This document shows positions 1-7,748 of a stretch of DNA of 64,000 bases, piece after piece. The DNA comes from Methylobacterium sp. Leaf123 (lineage in GTDB: Bacteria; Pseudomonadota; Alphaproteobacteria; Rhizobiales; Beijerinckiaceae): positions 248,001 through 312,000 of the forward strand of contig NZ_LMNS01000036.1 in assembly GCF_001423405.1 (NCBI RefSeq), written 5' to 3'. The first letter of the stretch is position 1. Each line of letters opens with the position of its first letter. Position numbers and translations under genes: made by a program. A model generated the notes under the pieces. The model saw nothing but the letters and a program-made list of their open reading frames with translations, was not told where the DNA came from and searched no databases.

Positions 1-180
1 GGCGTGCAGCCGCCGACGCCGACCTTCGGCAGCATCATCGCGGACGGGCGCAAATACCTGCTCAACGCGTGGTGGATCGCCACCATGCCCGGCGTGTTCC
101 TGTGCCTCACGCTCACCGGCATCAACCTGATCGGCGCCGCGTTCGAGCGCGCCCGCAACGCGATCCACGGGGGCGCCTGA
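1..180 (+). CDS. ABC transporter inner-membrane permease, C-terminal end (DppC/OppC type), partial
   Basis: This is the last 59 codons of an open frame that enters from the left edge. The translated end contains a hydrophobic segment (about codons 23-45, NAWWIATMPGVFLCLTLTGI) followed by NLIGAAFERARN, which resembles the C-terminus of peptide/nickel-type (DppC/OppC) binding-protein-dependent permeases, where the last helix is followed by an L-x-D/G-x-L-R-D-like tail. The stop codon shares one base with the start of the downstream ATPase gene (TGATG), so the two are translationally coupled and should belong to one importer. Start, length and substrate cannot be seen. Confidence 0.8.
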   Translation, partial: GVQPPTPTFGSIIADGRKYLLNAWWIATMPGVFLCLTLTGINLIGAAFERARNAIHGGA

Positions 181-2018
181 TGGACCCGGTGCTCTGCGTC
201 CGCGATCTCTCCGTCGCCCTCACCCTTCCGGGGCGTGAGCGAACCATCCTCGATCGCATCAGCTTCGATGTCGCCCCGCGCGAGATCGTCGGCGTCGTCG
301 GCGCTTCGGGCGCGGGCAAGACGGTGCTGTCGCGGGCCGTGGTCAACTGGATCGCGGCCCCGCTCGCCATCCGCTCCGGAGAGGTGCGCTTCCGCGGAAA
401 AGATCTGCTGGTGCTGCCGCCGCGGGCGATGCGGTCCTTGCGCCGCGACATCGCCTATGTCGGCGCCGACCCGATGGGCGCCCTCGACCCGACCCTGCCG
501 GTCGGGCGCCAGATCGTCGAGAAGCTGCGCGCCGTCATGCCCGAAGTGAGCCGCCGGGAGGCGCGAGAGCGCGTGATCGCCCTGCTCGATGCCGTGCGCA
601 TCCCGTCCGCCACCGCGCGCTTCCACGATTACCCCTCGCAATTCTCCGGCGGGATGATGCAGCGCGCGCTCATCGTCGATGCCATGGTCTCGAATCCGGC
701 TTTGCTGGTCGCCGACAACGTGACCCAGCCCCTCGACGTGACCGTGGCCGCCCAGGTGATCCGCCTGATGCGCGAACTCACCGAGCGTTTCGAGACCGCG
801 ATCCTGTTCGTCTCCTCCTCGCTGCCCGTGGCCCGCGAGGCGGCGAGCCGCACCCTGGTGATCGATGCGGGGCGTCTGGTCGAGGAGCAGCCGACCGAGG
901 CGCTGATCGCCGCCCCGCGCCACGCCTATACCCGCGATCTCGTCGCGCAGATCCCGGTGATCTGGGGCGAGCGCCCGCGCCTGCCCGCGATGCCGAAGGC
1001 CCCCGGCGCGCGGCCCGCGGAGGCCATCATCAGCCTGCGGGACGTGTCGCAGACCTACCGGGTGAAGCGGCGCGGGAGCTTTGCCGGCACGAGCGCGCTG
1101 CGGGCCGTCCGCAACGTCACCTTCGACATCGCCAAGGGCGACAGCTTCGCCGTGGTCGGCGAATCCGGCTGCGGCAAGTCCACCCTGATGCGGCTCCTGA
1201 GCCGCCTGGAACGCCCGAGTGGCGGCAGCGTGCTGTGCGAGGGCCGCGACATCGCCGGTCTGTCGGGGGCCGAACGCCTGGGCTTCCGCCGCAAGCTGCA
1301 ACTGGTGTTGCAGGATCCGTTCAACTCGCTGCCGCCGCGCACCGGCATCGGCGCCATGCTGGAAGCGCCCTTACGCATCCATGGCTGGCGCGACCCCAAA
1401 ACAATCCGCGAGCGGGTGCGCGCGGTGATGGACGATGTGGGCCTGGCGCCAGCGCTCTACGACGACCTGCCGCTCGGGCTCTCGGCCGGGCAGCGCCAGC
1501 GGATCAACGTCGCCCGCGCCATGGTGCTGGAGCCTCAGATCCTGCTCATGGACGAGACGCTCTCGGCCCTCGACCAGACCGAGCAGTTCAAGCTGCTGGC
1601 GCTCTTCGAGAAACTCCAGCGCGCGCACGGGCTGACCTACATCTACATCAGCCACGACCTCGCGATGGTGCGCAAAGCCTGTAATCGCATCGCGGTGATG
1701 TATCTCGGCGAGGTCGTGGAACTCGCCGACAACGAGCGCCTGTTCTTCGATCCCGGCCACCCCTACACCCGCGCCCTGCTCTCGGCGATGCCAGCCCTGG
1801 AGGCGCGACGCTACCGGCCGGAGGATTGCCTGATGGAGGGCGAGCCGCCGAGCCCGATCGACCTGCCGCAGGGCTGTGCCTTCCGCTCGCGCTGCCCGCA
1901 GGCGTTTGAGGCCTGCGCCACGCATTCCCCGTTCCTCACCGTGCGCGGCGCGCACGACTTCGCCGCCTGCCACCGCGTGCCCGGCGCCGGCGCCGCCCTG
2001 CTGGCGGGCGCCGCCTGA
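180..2018 (+). CDS. Double ABC ATPase of a peptide/opine-type importer with a degenerate first nucleotide site
   Basis: A 612-residue protein with two DppD/DppF-like ATPase halves in one chain, which would energise the permease whose end lies just upstream. Half 1 has Walker A GASGAGKT (41-48) and an FSGGM signature (155-159), but the Q-loop position is Ala96, the Walker B catalytic Glu is Asn180 (LLVADN) and the H-loop His is Ser213 (VSSSL). Half 2 is canonical: GESGCGKS (327-334), Gln378, LSAGQ (434-438), Asp458-Glu459 and His492. The C-terminal Cys motif CAFRSRCPQAFEAC (566-579) is the usual OppF/DppF tail. The ATG at 180 was chosen because it is coupled to the preceding stop and begins a normal ATPase N-terminus; a longer in-frame extension to 69 has no family similarity. 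The substrate is unknown; peptide, opine or hydantoin-like compounds fit the neighbouring amidohydrolase. Confidence 0.88.
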   Translation: MDPVLCVRDLSVALTLPGRERTILDRISFDVAPREIVGVVGASGAGKTVLSRAVVNWIAAPLAIRSGEVRFRGKDLLVLPPRAMRSLRRDIAYVGADPMGALDPTLPVGRQIVEKLRAVMPEVSRREARERVIALLDAVRIPSATARFHDYPSQFSGGMMQRALIVDAMVSNPALLVADNVTQPLDVTVAAQVIRLMRELTERFETAILFVSSSLPVAREAASRTLVIDAGRLVEEQPTEALIAAPRHAYTRDLVAQIPVIWGERPRLPAMPKAPGARPAEAIISLRDVSQTYRVKRRGSFAGTSALRAVRNVTFDIAKGDSFAVVGESGCGKSTLMRLLSRLERPSGGSVLCEGRDIAGLSGAERLGFRRKLQLVLQDPFNSLPPRTGIGAMLEAPLRIHGWRDPKTIRERVRAVMDDVGLAPALYDDLPLGLSAGQRQRINVARAMVLEPQILLMDETLSALDQTEQFKLLALFEKLQRAHGLTYIYISHDLAMVRKACNRIAVMYLGEVVELADNERLFFDPGHPYTRALLSAMPALEARRYRPEDCLMEGEPPSPIDLPQGCAFRSRCPQAFEACATHSPFLTVRGAHDFAACHRVPGAGAALLAGAA

Positions 2019-3343
2019 TGCCGCTCCTTCCCGAGACCTCGATGAGATCCATGCCCGACCTGATGGCCTCAGCCCCCGTGCGGATCGACCCCGCCCGCCT
2101 CCAGGCGATGATGGAGGCGGTCTCCGCCTTCGGCGCCGGGCCGGACGGCGCCCTGACCCGCCTGACCCTGTCGCCGGAGGACGGGCAGGCACGCGACTGG
2201 CTCGCCGCGTGGTTTTCCGCCCACGGCTTCACCCCGAAAATCGATGCGATCGGCAACCAGTTCGGCGTTCTTGAACTCGCCGGGCCCGGCGCGCCGACGG
2301 TGATGGTCGGCTCGCATCTCGACAGCCAGCCCAATGGCGGGCGCTTCGACGGCACCCTCGGCGTGCTCGCCGCCTGCGAAGCCACCCTGTCCGTGCGCGA
2401 GGCACTCGAAGCGGCGGGCGTGGCGCCGGCCTGCAACGTCACGGTCGCCAACTGGACCAACGAGGAGGGCGCCCGCTTCCAGCCGAGCCTGCTCGGCAGC
2501 AGCGTCTTCACGGGCGCGGCCGGGCTCGATTGGGCGCTGGCCCGCAGCGATGGCGACGGCGTCACCGTCGGCGAGGCCCTGTCGCGGATCGGCTATGCCG
2601 GGCGCGACGCCGTGCCGGTGCCGGACGCCTTCATCGAGCTGCATATCGAGGGTGGGCCGATCCTCGAGCGCGAGGGCCTGCGCTTCGGCGCCTTCACCCG
2701 CTTCTGGGGCGCCACCAAGTACCGCCTCGCCTTCCTCGGGCGCCAAGCCCATACCGGCCCGACGCCGATGGCCGAGCGGCGCGACGCGCTTCTCGGCGCC
2801 GCCTACCTGATCGCCGACCTCAAGGCGATGACGGCCGATTACGGCCTGGACCTGCATACCTCCGTCGGCCGGCTCGAAGTGCGGCCGAACTCGCCCAACA
2901 CCGTGCCGAGCGAGGCGGTTCTGTTCATCGAGCTGCGCTCCGGCTCGCCCGCGATCTTGGAGGAGGCCGAACTCCGGCTGAAGGCCGCCATCGATCTGGC
3001 CGCCGCGCGCGCGGAGGTGGGTCACGCGGTGCGCGCCATCGACCGCCGTGCCGCCGGCCCGATGGCGCCGGGCCTCGTGCAACTCGCCGAGCGCGCGGGT
3101 GCCGCCAACGGCACGACGACCCGCCACCTCGACACGATCGGCGGCCACGACGCCGTCAGCCTCAGCGCGGTCTGCCCCGCGGTGGTGCTGGCGGTGCCCT
3201 GCCGCGGCGGCGTGATGCACCACCCGACCGAATTCGCGAGCCCGGAGGATCAGGCCTTCGGCACCCAGGTGCTGGCGGACATGCTGATGATCCTCGCCAC
3301 CGAGGGCATGGCCGCCATCGAAACCGCGGGAGGGCACCGATGA
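2018..3343 (+). CDS. M20-family amidohydrolase (N-carbamoyl-L-amino acid hydrolase/allantoate amidohydrolase-like)
   Basis: A 441-residue enzyme, the usual size for the HyuC/AllC branch of peptidase family M20, which hydrolyses carbamoyl or ureido groups with two metal ions. Visible motifs are GSHLDSQPNGGRFDGTLGV (metal His and Asp, with bridging Asp in RFDG), NEEGARFQPSLLGS (catalytic and metal Glu), ELHIEGGPILE (metal His; the family usually has HIEQGP, so Gln is Gly here), GGHDAVSL and a C-terminal HHPTEFA. The ATG overlaps the upstream ATPase stop (TGATG) and the gene's own stop overlaps the next start (ATGA), so it is within the operon. In-frame ATGs at 2042 and 2051 are alternative starts. 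The ABC importer next door probably supplies the substrate. Exact substrate is not assignable from sequence. Confidence 0.85.
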   Translation: MPLLPETSMRSMPDLMASAPVRIDPARLQAMMEAVSAFGAGPDGALTRLTLSPEDGQARDWLAAWFSAHGFTPKIDAIGNQFGVLELAGPGAPTVMVGSHLDSQPNGGRFDGTLGVLAACEATLSVREALEAAGVAPACNVTVANWTNEEGARFQPSLLGSSVFTGAAGLDWALARSDGDGVTVGEALSRIGYAGRDAVPVPDAFIELHIEGGPILEREGLRFGAFTRFWGATKYRLAFLGRQAHTGPTPMAERRDALLGAAYLIADLKAMTADYGLDLHTSVGRLEVRPNSPNTVPSEAVLFIELRSGSPAILEEAELRLKAAIDLAAARAEVGHAVRAIDRRAAGPMAPGLVQLAERAGAANGTTTRHLDTIGGHDAVSLSAVCPAVVLAVPCRGGVMHHPTEFASPEDQAFGTQVLADMLMILATEGMAAIETAGGHR

Positions 3344-4320
3344 AGGCTCTCGGCACCCCCGCGGACGTCTCGGAGCGTTTGGCCGAGGCCGCCCTGGCGC
3401 AGGCCTTTTCCGCGCTGCCGGCGTTGTACGGAAAGGAACCGCATTACGCCCTGGCTGTGCCGGGCCTCGCTTCGCCCTCCTATCACGGGGTCGAATCCAC
3501 GACCTTTTACGTCGCCGACGCCGAGAGCGTCGCGCCGAGCCTGTTCCTCAAGGTCTCCGAGCCCTGCGCCGCCGCGCTGCTCGACCCCGCCGCCGCCTTC
3601 CGCGCGGCGCAAGGAATCGCGGCGCTGGGCCTCGCGCCGGAGCCGCTGCATGTCGCGGCGGAGCAGGGCGCGATCCTGTTCCGCTGCCTCGGCCCGGATT
3701 GGCGCCCGGCCACCCTCGACAGGCTTCAGCAGCCCGACAGCATGGCCACGGTGATCGAGGCCTTCCGCCGGATCGGCGCGGGCGAACCCTTCGGCCGGCC
3801 CTGGAGCGTGTTCGAGGCGATCCGCACCCTTCGCGTCCTGCTGGGGCCGGGGACCGACGCCCTGCCGCCCGATGCGTGGTTCCTGTTCGATTGGGCCGAG
3901 GCGATCGAGGCGGCGCTGGCGGCGGCCGGCACGGATGTCCGCCCGGCCCATGCCGACCCGCACGCCTCCAACCTGCTGTTCGACGCGCGCGGCGCCCTGC
4001 AATTCGTCGATTTCGACATGGCCTGCGACACCGACCCCCATTACCAGCTCGGCGCCTTCCTCAACGAGGCCTGCGCCTTCGAGGCGCCGATGCGGGCCGG
4101 CATCGAGATGGCGGAAGGCCGCTTCCGGCCGGACGTGTTCAACCGCGCCCGCGCCTATGCCGCCGCCGACGACCTGCACTGGGCCCTGCGGGCACTCGTG
4201 ATGGACCGGCTCTCGCCGCGCCGCGGGCTCGAATTTCGCAAGTACGCCGCGTGGCGCTTCCTGCGCTGCCGGATGCTCGTCGGCCGGCCGGGCTTCGAGG
4301 AAACCCTGAGAGCGCTGTGA
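3340..4320 (+). CDS. Phosphotransferase of the aminoglycoside-phosphotransferase fold
   Basis: A 326-residue protein with the APH/choline-kinase catalytic loop in AHADPHASNLLF (Brenner-type H-x-D-x4-N) followed by VDFDMAC, which supplies the metal-binding Asp. It should phosphorylate a small hydroxylated metabolite with ATP; aminoglycoside resistance is not implied. The start overlaps the amidohydrolase stop by ATGA, indicating coupled translation. A second kinase of the same fold lies 227 bp downstream, after a dispersed repeat. The conserved C-terminal stretch (LSPRRGLEFRKYAAWRFLRCRM) looks like a substrate lid but cannot be tied to a known substrate. Confidence 0.75.
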   Translation: MKALGTPADVSERLAEAALAQAFSALPALYGKEPHYALAVPGLASPSYHGVESTTFYVADAESVAPSLFLKVSEPCAAALLDPAAAFRAAQGIAALGLAPEPLHVAAEQGAILFRCLGPDWRPATLDRLQQPDSMATVIEAFRRIGAGEPFGRPWSVFEAIRTLRVLLGPGTDALPPDAWFLFDWAEAIEAALAAAGTDVRPAHADPHASNLLFDARGALQFVDFDMACDTDPHYQLGAFLNEACAFEAPMRAGIEMAEGRFRPDVFNRARAYAAADDLHWALRALVMDRLSPRRGLEFRKYAAWRFLRCRMLVGRPGFEETLRAL

Positions 4321-4355
4321 TGGCCCGCTCGACGACGATCATCCCACGCCTCCGC

Positions 4356-4463
4356 CCTCATCCTGAGGTGCCGCGAAGCGGCCTCGAAGGAGGCTCCCGT
4401 TCCCGCGCGAACCCTGGAGCATCCTTCTAGGCCTCCGCTTTGCTTCGGCACCTCAGGATGAGG
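4356..4463 (+). repeat. Dispersed palindromic repeat, family B, copy 1
   Basis: A 108-bp element bounded by CCTCATCCTGAGGTG (4356-4370) and its inverse CACCTCAGGATGAGG (4449-4463). Internal halves (CGAAGCGGCCTCGAAGGAGG against the distal GCCTCCGCTTTGCTTCGG) are also roughly complementary, so the transcript could form a long hairpin. It lies between two phosphotransferase genes of the same operon. Related copies are at 36983-37091 and 59906-60003. The rest of the 4321-4547 gap holds no gene. Confidence 0.85.
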
Positions 4464-4547
4464 ACGAGGTTTGGGGCCAGGATCTGATGGGCGCGCGATG
4501 GCCTGCGGTCTTGGCTTGCCGACCGAACGCGCTGTGAGGAGACGACC

Positions 4548-5483
4548 ATGATCGCTCTGGGCCATGCCGCCACCGAGGCCGAGCACGCCTTCGAGGCGGC
4601 CCTGCGCACCGTCCCGCGCTGGCAGGGGCGCTCCACGCGCTACCGCCCGGTGCTCGGCGGGATCAGCAACGTCAACTGGCGCGTCGAGATCGAAGGCGAG
4701 CCGCATCCCTACTTCGTCAAGATGCCGGGCCGCGGCACCGAGCTGTTCATCGACCGCGCCGCCGCCCGCGCCGCCAGCCGGCAGGCGGAGGTGATCGGCT
4801 TGGGCCCCCGCACCTTCGACGATCTCGACGCGCACGGCATCGAGATCGCCGAGTTTGTGGATGGGCGCCGCCCCTCGACCAACCGCGATTTCGCCGATCC
4901 GGCCCTGCGGGCGGAGGCGATGCGCGTCTACCGCCGCTTCCACGCGGCCCCGCTCCTGCCGCTGACCAAGACCGTGTTCGACATGATCGACGAGCACGAC
5001 CGGCAGGCGGCCGAACTCGGCGCTCTCCTGCCGCCCGATCAGGCCTGGCTCACCCGCCAGACCCGGCTGGCGCGGACGGCTTTGGAGGCCTCGGGCCTCG
5101 ACCTCGTGCCCTGCTTCAACGATCCGATGCCGGGCAACTTCCTCATCGGTGAGGACGGCTCGATCCTCCTGATCGACTTCGAATACGCCTCCAACAACGA
5201 CCGGCTCTACGACATCGCGATCTGGAGCGGGGAGATGTTCTTCTCGGAGAGCGTCGATCGCGAGCTGATCGAGCAGTATTTCGGCCGCTACGACGAAGCG
5301 TTGTTCGCGCGCCTGATGGTGCACAAGGCGCTGGCCGACGTGAAATGGTCGACCTGGGCGATGGTGCAGAATCGGATCTCCACCCTCGACTTCGATTTCT
5401 ATAAATACGGGATCTGGAAGCACATGCGCGCCCGCTCGATCATGAACGACCCGCGCTGGCCGCTCTTCCTGAAGGCGCTCTGA
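4548..5483 (+). CDS. Choline/ethanolamine-kinase-like phosphotransferase
   Basis: A 311-residue protein in the APH/LicA-type kinase superfamily. It begins with a kinase N-lobe (VLGGISNVNWRVE, the G-loop-like segment, then PYFVKMPG with the ATP-anchoring Lys). The catalytic loop is CFNDPMPGNFLI (N-D-P-x3-N, the form typical of choline kinases) and the metal site is LLIDFEYA. The aromatic-rich C-terminus (KWSTWAMVQNRIST) resembles the amine-binding region of choline/ethanolamine kinases. The start ATG follows GAGGAGACGACC, a good ribosome site. It is 3 nt from the next gene and so co-translated with the phosphatase. With the kinase upstream, this operon encodes two kinases and one phosphatase, suggesting phosphorylated intermediates of the imported compound. 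Confidence 0.8.
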   Translation: MIALGHAATEAEHAFEAALRTVPRWQGRSTRYRPVLGGISNVNWRVEIEGEPHPYFVKMPGRGTELFIDRAAARAASRQAEVIGLGPRTFDDLDAHGIEIAEFVDGRRPSTNRDFADPALRAEAMRVYRRFHAAPLLPLTKTVFDMIDEHDRQAAELGALLPPDQAWLTRQTRLARTALEASGLDLVPCFNDPMPGNFLIGEDGSILLIDFEYASNNDRLYDIAIWSGEMFFSESVDRELIEQYFGRYDEALFARLMVHKALADVKWSTWAMVQNRISTLDFDFYKYGIWKHMRARSIMNDPRWPLFLKAL

Positions 5484-5486
5484 GCG

Positions 5487-6281
5487 ATGCGCGTGTCCGC
5501 ATCCCTTGCGCCCGAAGAGGCCCTGGCCTTTGCCGCCGAACTGGCCGAGGCCGCGCGCCCGATCGCGCTCGCCTATTTCCGTACCCCGCTCGACATCGTG
5601 ACGAAGGCTGATGAGAGCCCGGTGACCCTGGCCGACCGCGCCATCGAGGCGCGCCTGCGCGGCCTGATCGAGGCGCGGTTTCCCGATCACGGCATCTTCG
5701 GCGAGGAGATGGGGGTGAAGCCCGGAGCGACCCCCGGCGATAGCCCGGTCTGGGTGATCGACCCGATCGACGGCACCAAGAGCTTCGTCACCGGCCTGCC
5801 GCTGTTCGGCACCCTGATCGCCTTCCTCGACCGCGGCGTACCGGTCGCCGGGCTGATCGACATGCCGGCCTTGGGCGAGCGTTGGACCGGCCGGCCGGGG
5901 CAGGCGCGGTTCGGGGCCGAGCCCGCCCGCACCAGCACCTGCCGGAGCCTGTCCGCCGCGCGCTTTTTCACCACCTCGCCGGAGGGGTTTATCGGCGCCG
6001 ACGAGGCGTCCTATCGGCGCCTGATCGCGAAGACGGCCCTGCGCCGCTTCGGCGGCGATTGCTACGCCTACGGCCTGCTGGCGAGCGGCCATTGCGACCT
6101 GATCGCCGAGACCGGCCTGCAACCCTACGACACCATGGCCCTGGTGCCGGTGATCCGGGCGGCGGGCGGAATCATCACCGACTGGAACGGCGAAGACCTC
6201 TCCCTCGCTTCCGACGGGCGGGTGCTCGCGGCGGCGACGCCTGAACTGCATGCCGAGGCTTTGGCGATTCTGCGGGCGTAG
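5487..6281 (+). CDS. hisN: Inositol-monophosphatase-family phosphatase, histidinol-phosphatase (HisN)-like
   Basis: A 264-residue Mg-dependent phosphatase of the IMPase fold. Metal-site motifs are FGEEMG and WVIDPIDGTKSF, and the second half carries GGDCYAYGLLASGHCDLIAETGLQPYD, which includes the WGGDCY and PYD signatures that distinguish bacterial histidinol-phosphatases from true inositol phosphatases. HisN dephosphorylates L-histidinol phosphate in histidine synthesis. Placement at the end of an operon with an importer, an amidohydrolase and two kinases is unusual for a his gene, so the enzyme may instead remove phosphate from a compound made by those kinases. Family is certain; the specific substrate is moderately sure. 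Confidence 0.78.
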   Translation: MRVSASLAPEEALAFAAELAEAARPIALAYFRTPLDIVTKADESPVTLADRAIEARLRGLIEARFPDHGIFGEEMGVKPGATPGDSPVWVIDPIDGTKSFVTGLPLFGTLIAFLDRGVPVAGLIDMPALGERWTGRPGQARFGAEPARTSTCRSLSAARFFTTSPEGFIGADEASYRRLIAKTALRRFGGDCYAYGLLASGHCDLIAETGLQPYDTMALVPVIRAAGGIITDWNGEDLSLASDGRVLAAATPELHAEALAILRA

Positions 6282-6292
6282 GGTGACGGATT

Positions 6293-6369
6293 CGTCTCTC
6301 GCGAAACGCCCGCTGCGCCACCGTGCCCGCAGGGGAAGCGATCGGGATCGGGCGTTTGCGAGACACGCC
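6293..6369 (+). repeat. Dispersed palindromic repeat, family C, copy 1
   Basis: The unit starts CGTCTCTCGCGAAACGCCC and ends with the imperfect inverse GGGCGTTTGCGAGACACG, with a CTGCGCCACCGTGCCCG core between. Close copies lie at 50923-50998 and 51131-51210. This copy sits in the 205-bp gap between the HisN-like gene and gbcA, so it separates the two transcription units and may lie close to the gbcA promoter. Confidence 0.75.
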
Positions 6370-6384
6370 GAAACCACTGGTTTC
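6370..6384. promoter_or_regulatory. Candidate operator palindrome upstream of gbcA
   Basis: GAAACC-ACT-GGTTTC is a perfect 6-3-6 inverted repeat about 100 bp before the gbcA start. A second short inverted repeat, GTCGCT (6412-6417) / AGCGAC (6426-6431), follows. Neither matches a binding motif I can confirm; they are noted because gbcA heads the + strand catabolic operon and must be controlled. Confidence 0.25.
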
Positions 6385-6486
6385 CACCGCGTCGCGGTTT
6401 GCCAAGGGGATGTCGCTGATATGGAAGCGACGCGGACCTTGCCGAACAATAATTCTCTAAAGCCAGATACGGCTCGGGAGGTCCCC

Positions 6487-7746
6487 ATGCTCGATGTGAC
6501 GCCGACCCCGCTTCAGCGCCTGCTGCGCGAGCGTCGCCCCGGCTACACCCTTGCGGCTCCGTTCTACCTCAGCCCCGAGGTGTTCGAGGCTGACATGGAG
6601 ATCATCTTCGGCCGCCACTGGATCTATGTCGGCGTCGAGCCCGACGTGCCGGAGGCCGGCGACGTCATGGTCGTCGATATCGGCAAGACCTCGGTCGCGA
6701 TCGTGCGTGACGACGACAACGAGATCCGCGCCTTCCACAATGTCTGCCGCCACCGCGGCGCCCGGCTCGTCCATGACGAGAAGTCCACGGTCGGCAACCT
6801 CGTCTGCCGCTACCATTCCTGGACCTACGACCTCACCGGCAACCTGATCCATGCCGAGCATATGGGCCCGGACTTCAAGAAGGGCTGCCACGGCCTGAAG
6901 CCGGTCCATGTCCGCTCGCTTGCCGGGCTGCTCTTCATCTGCCTCGCCGACGAGCCCCCGGCCGATTTCGACGAGATGGCCACCCGTCTCGCTCCCTATA
7001 TCGAGCCGCACAACGTGCGCGACACCAAGGTCGCCTTCCAGAAGGACATCATCGAGCCCGGCAACTGGAAGCTCACGATGGAGAACAACCGCGAGTGCTA
7101 CCATTGCGGGGCCAACCATCCCGAGCTGACCGTGCCGCTCTTCGCCTACGGCTTCGGCTTCGCGCCGGAGGAGATGGACGAGCACGACCGCGCCAATGCC
7201 GAGCGCTACGGCTGCCTGCTCAACACCCGCCACGGCGAGTGGGAGGCGGAGGGCCTGCCGTCGAAGGAGATCGACGAGCTCGACACCATGATCACGGGCT
7301 TCCGCACCGAGCGGCTCCCGCTCGACGGTGAGGGCGAGTCCCACACCCTCGACACCAAGGCCGCCTGCAAGAAGCTGCTCGGCAACCTCACCAGCGCCAA
7401 GGCCGGGGGCCTCTCGGTCTGGACGCAGCCGAATTCCTGGCACCACTTCCTCGGCGACCACATCGTCACCTTCTCGGTGCTGCCGCTCGATGCCGAGCGC
7501 TCGCTGCTGCGCACCAAGTGGCTCGTCCACAAGGATGCGGTCGAGGGCGTCGATTACGATCTCGCCAACCTCACCGGCGTCTGGGAAGCCACGAACGATC
7601 AGGACAGCGAACTCGTCGGCATCTGCCAGCAGGGTGTCGCGAGCCCGGCCTACGAGCCCGGCCCCTACTCGCCGCATACCGAGATGCTCGTCGAGAAGTT
7701 CTGCAACTGGTATGTCGGCCGCATGGCCGAGCATCTGGGGCGCTGA
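6487..7746 (+). CDS. gbcA: Glycine betaine monooxygenase, Rieske oxygenase subunit
   Basis: A 419-residue Rieske non-heme iron oxygenase that removes one methyl group from glycine betaine to give dimethylglycine and formaldehyde. The [2Fe-2S] Rieske ligands are in CRHRG and CRYHSW (Cys-x-His about 18 residues before Cys-x2-His), and the mononuclear iron site is in NRECYHCGANH. The FxxxW/NWK region (IEPGNWKLTMENN) is typical of GbcA/stachydrine demethylase-type oxygenases. ATG 6487 was chosen: it follows a GGGAGG ribosome site and gives the normal family length, while the longer in-frame extension to 6250 runs through the repeat and the upstream gene. GbcB follows after 2 nt, supplying electrons. 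Stachydrine or choline-derived substrates are alternatives, but the full downstream dimethylglycine and sarcosine pathway supports betaine. Confidence 0.92.
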   Translation: MLDVTPTPLQRLLRERRPGYTLAAPFYLSPEVFEADMEIIFGRHWIYVGVEPDVPEAGDVMVVDIGKTSVAIVRDDDNEIRAFHNVCRHRGARLVHDEKSTVGNLVCRYHSWTYDLTGNLIHAEHMGPDFKKGCHGLKPVHVRSLAGLLFICLADEPPADFDEMATRLAPYIEPHNVRDTKVAFQKDIIEPGNWKLTMENNRECYHCGANHPELTVPLFAYGFGFAPEEMDEHDRANAERYGCLLNTRHGEWEAEGLPSKEIDELDTMITGFRTERLPLDGEGESHTLDTKAACKKLLGNLTSAKAGGLSVWTQPNSWHHFLGDHIVTFSVLPLDAERSLLRTKWLVHKDAVEGVDYDLANLTGVWEATNDQDSELVGICQQGVASPAYEPGPYSPHTEMLVEKFCNWYVGRMAEHLGR

Positions 7747-7748
7747 CC

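Noticed and set aside
3340..5483. Aminoglycoside resistance by the two APH-fold kinases
   Set aside because: Their operon context (importer, amidohydrolase, phosphatase) is metabolic and neither resembles a known resistance enzyme beyond the shared fold.
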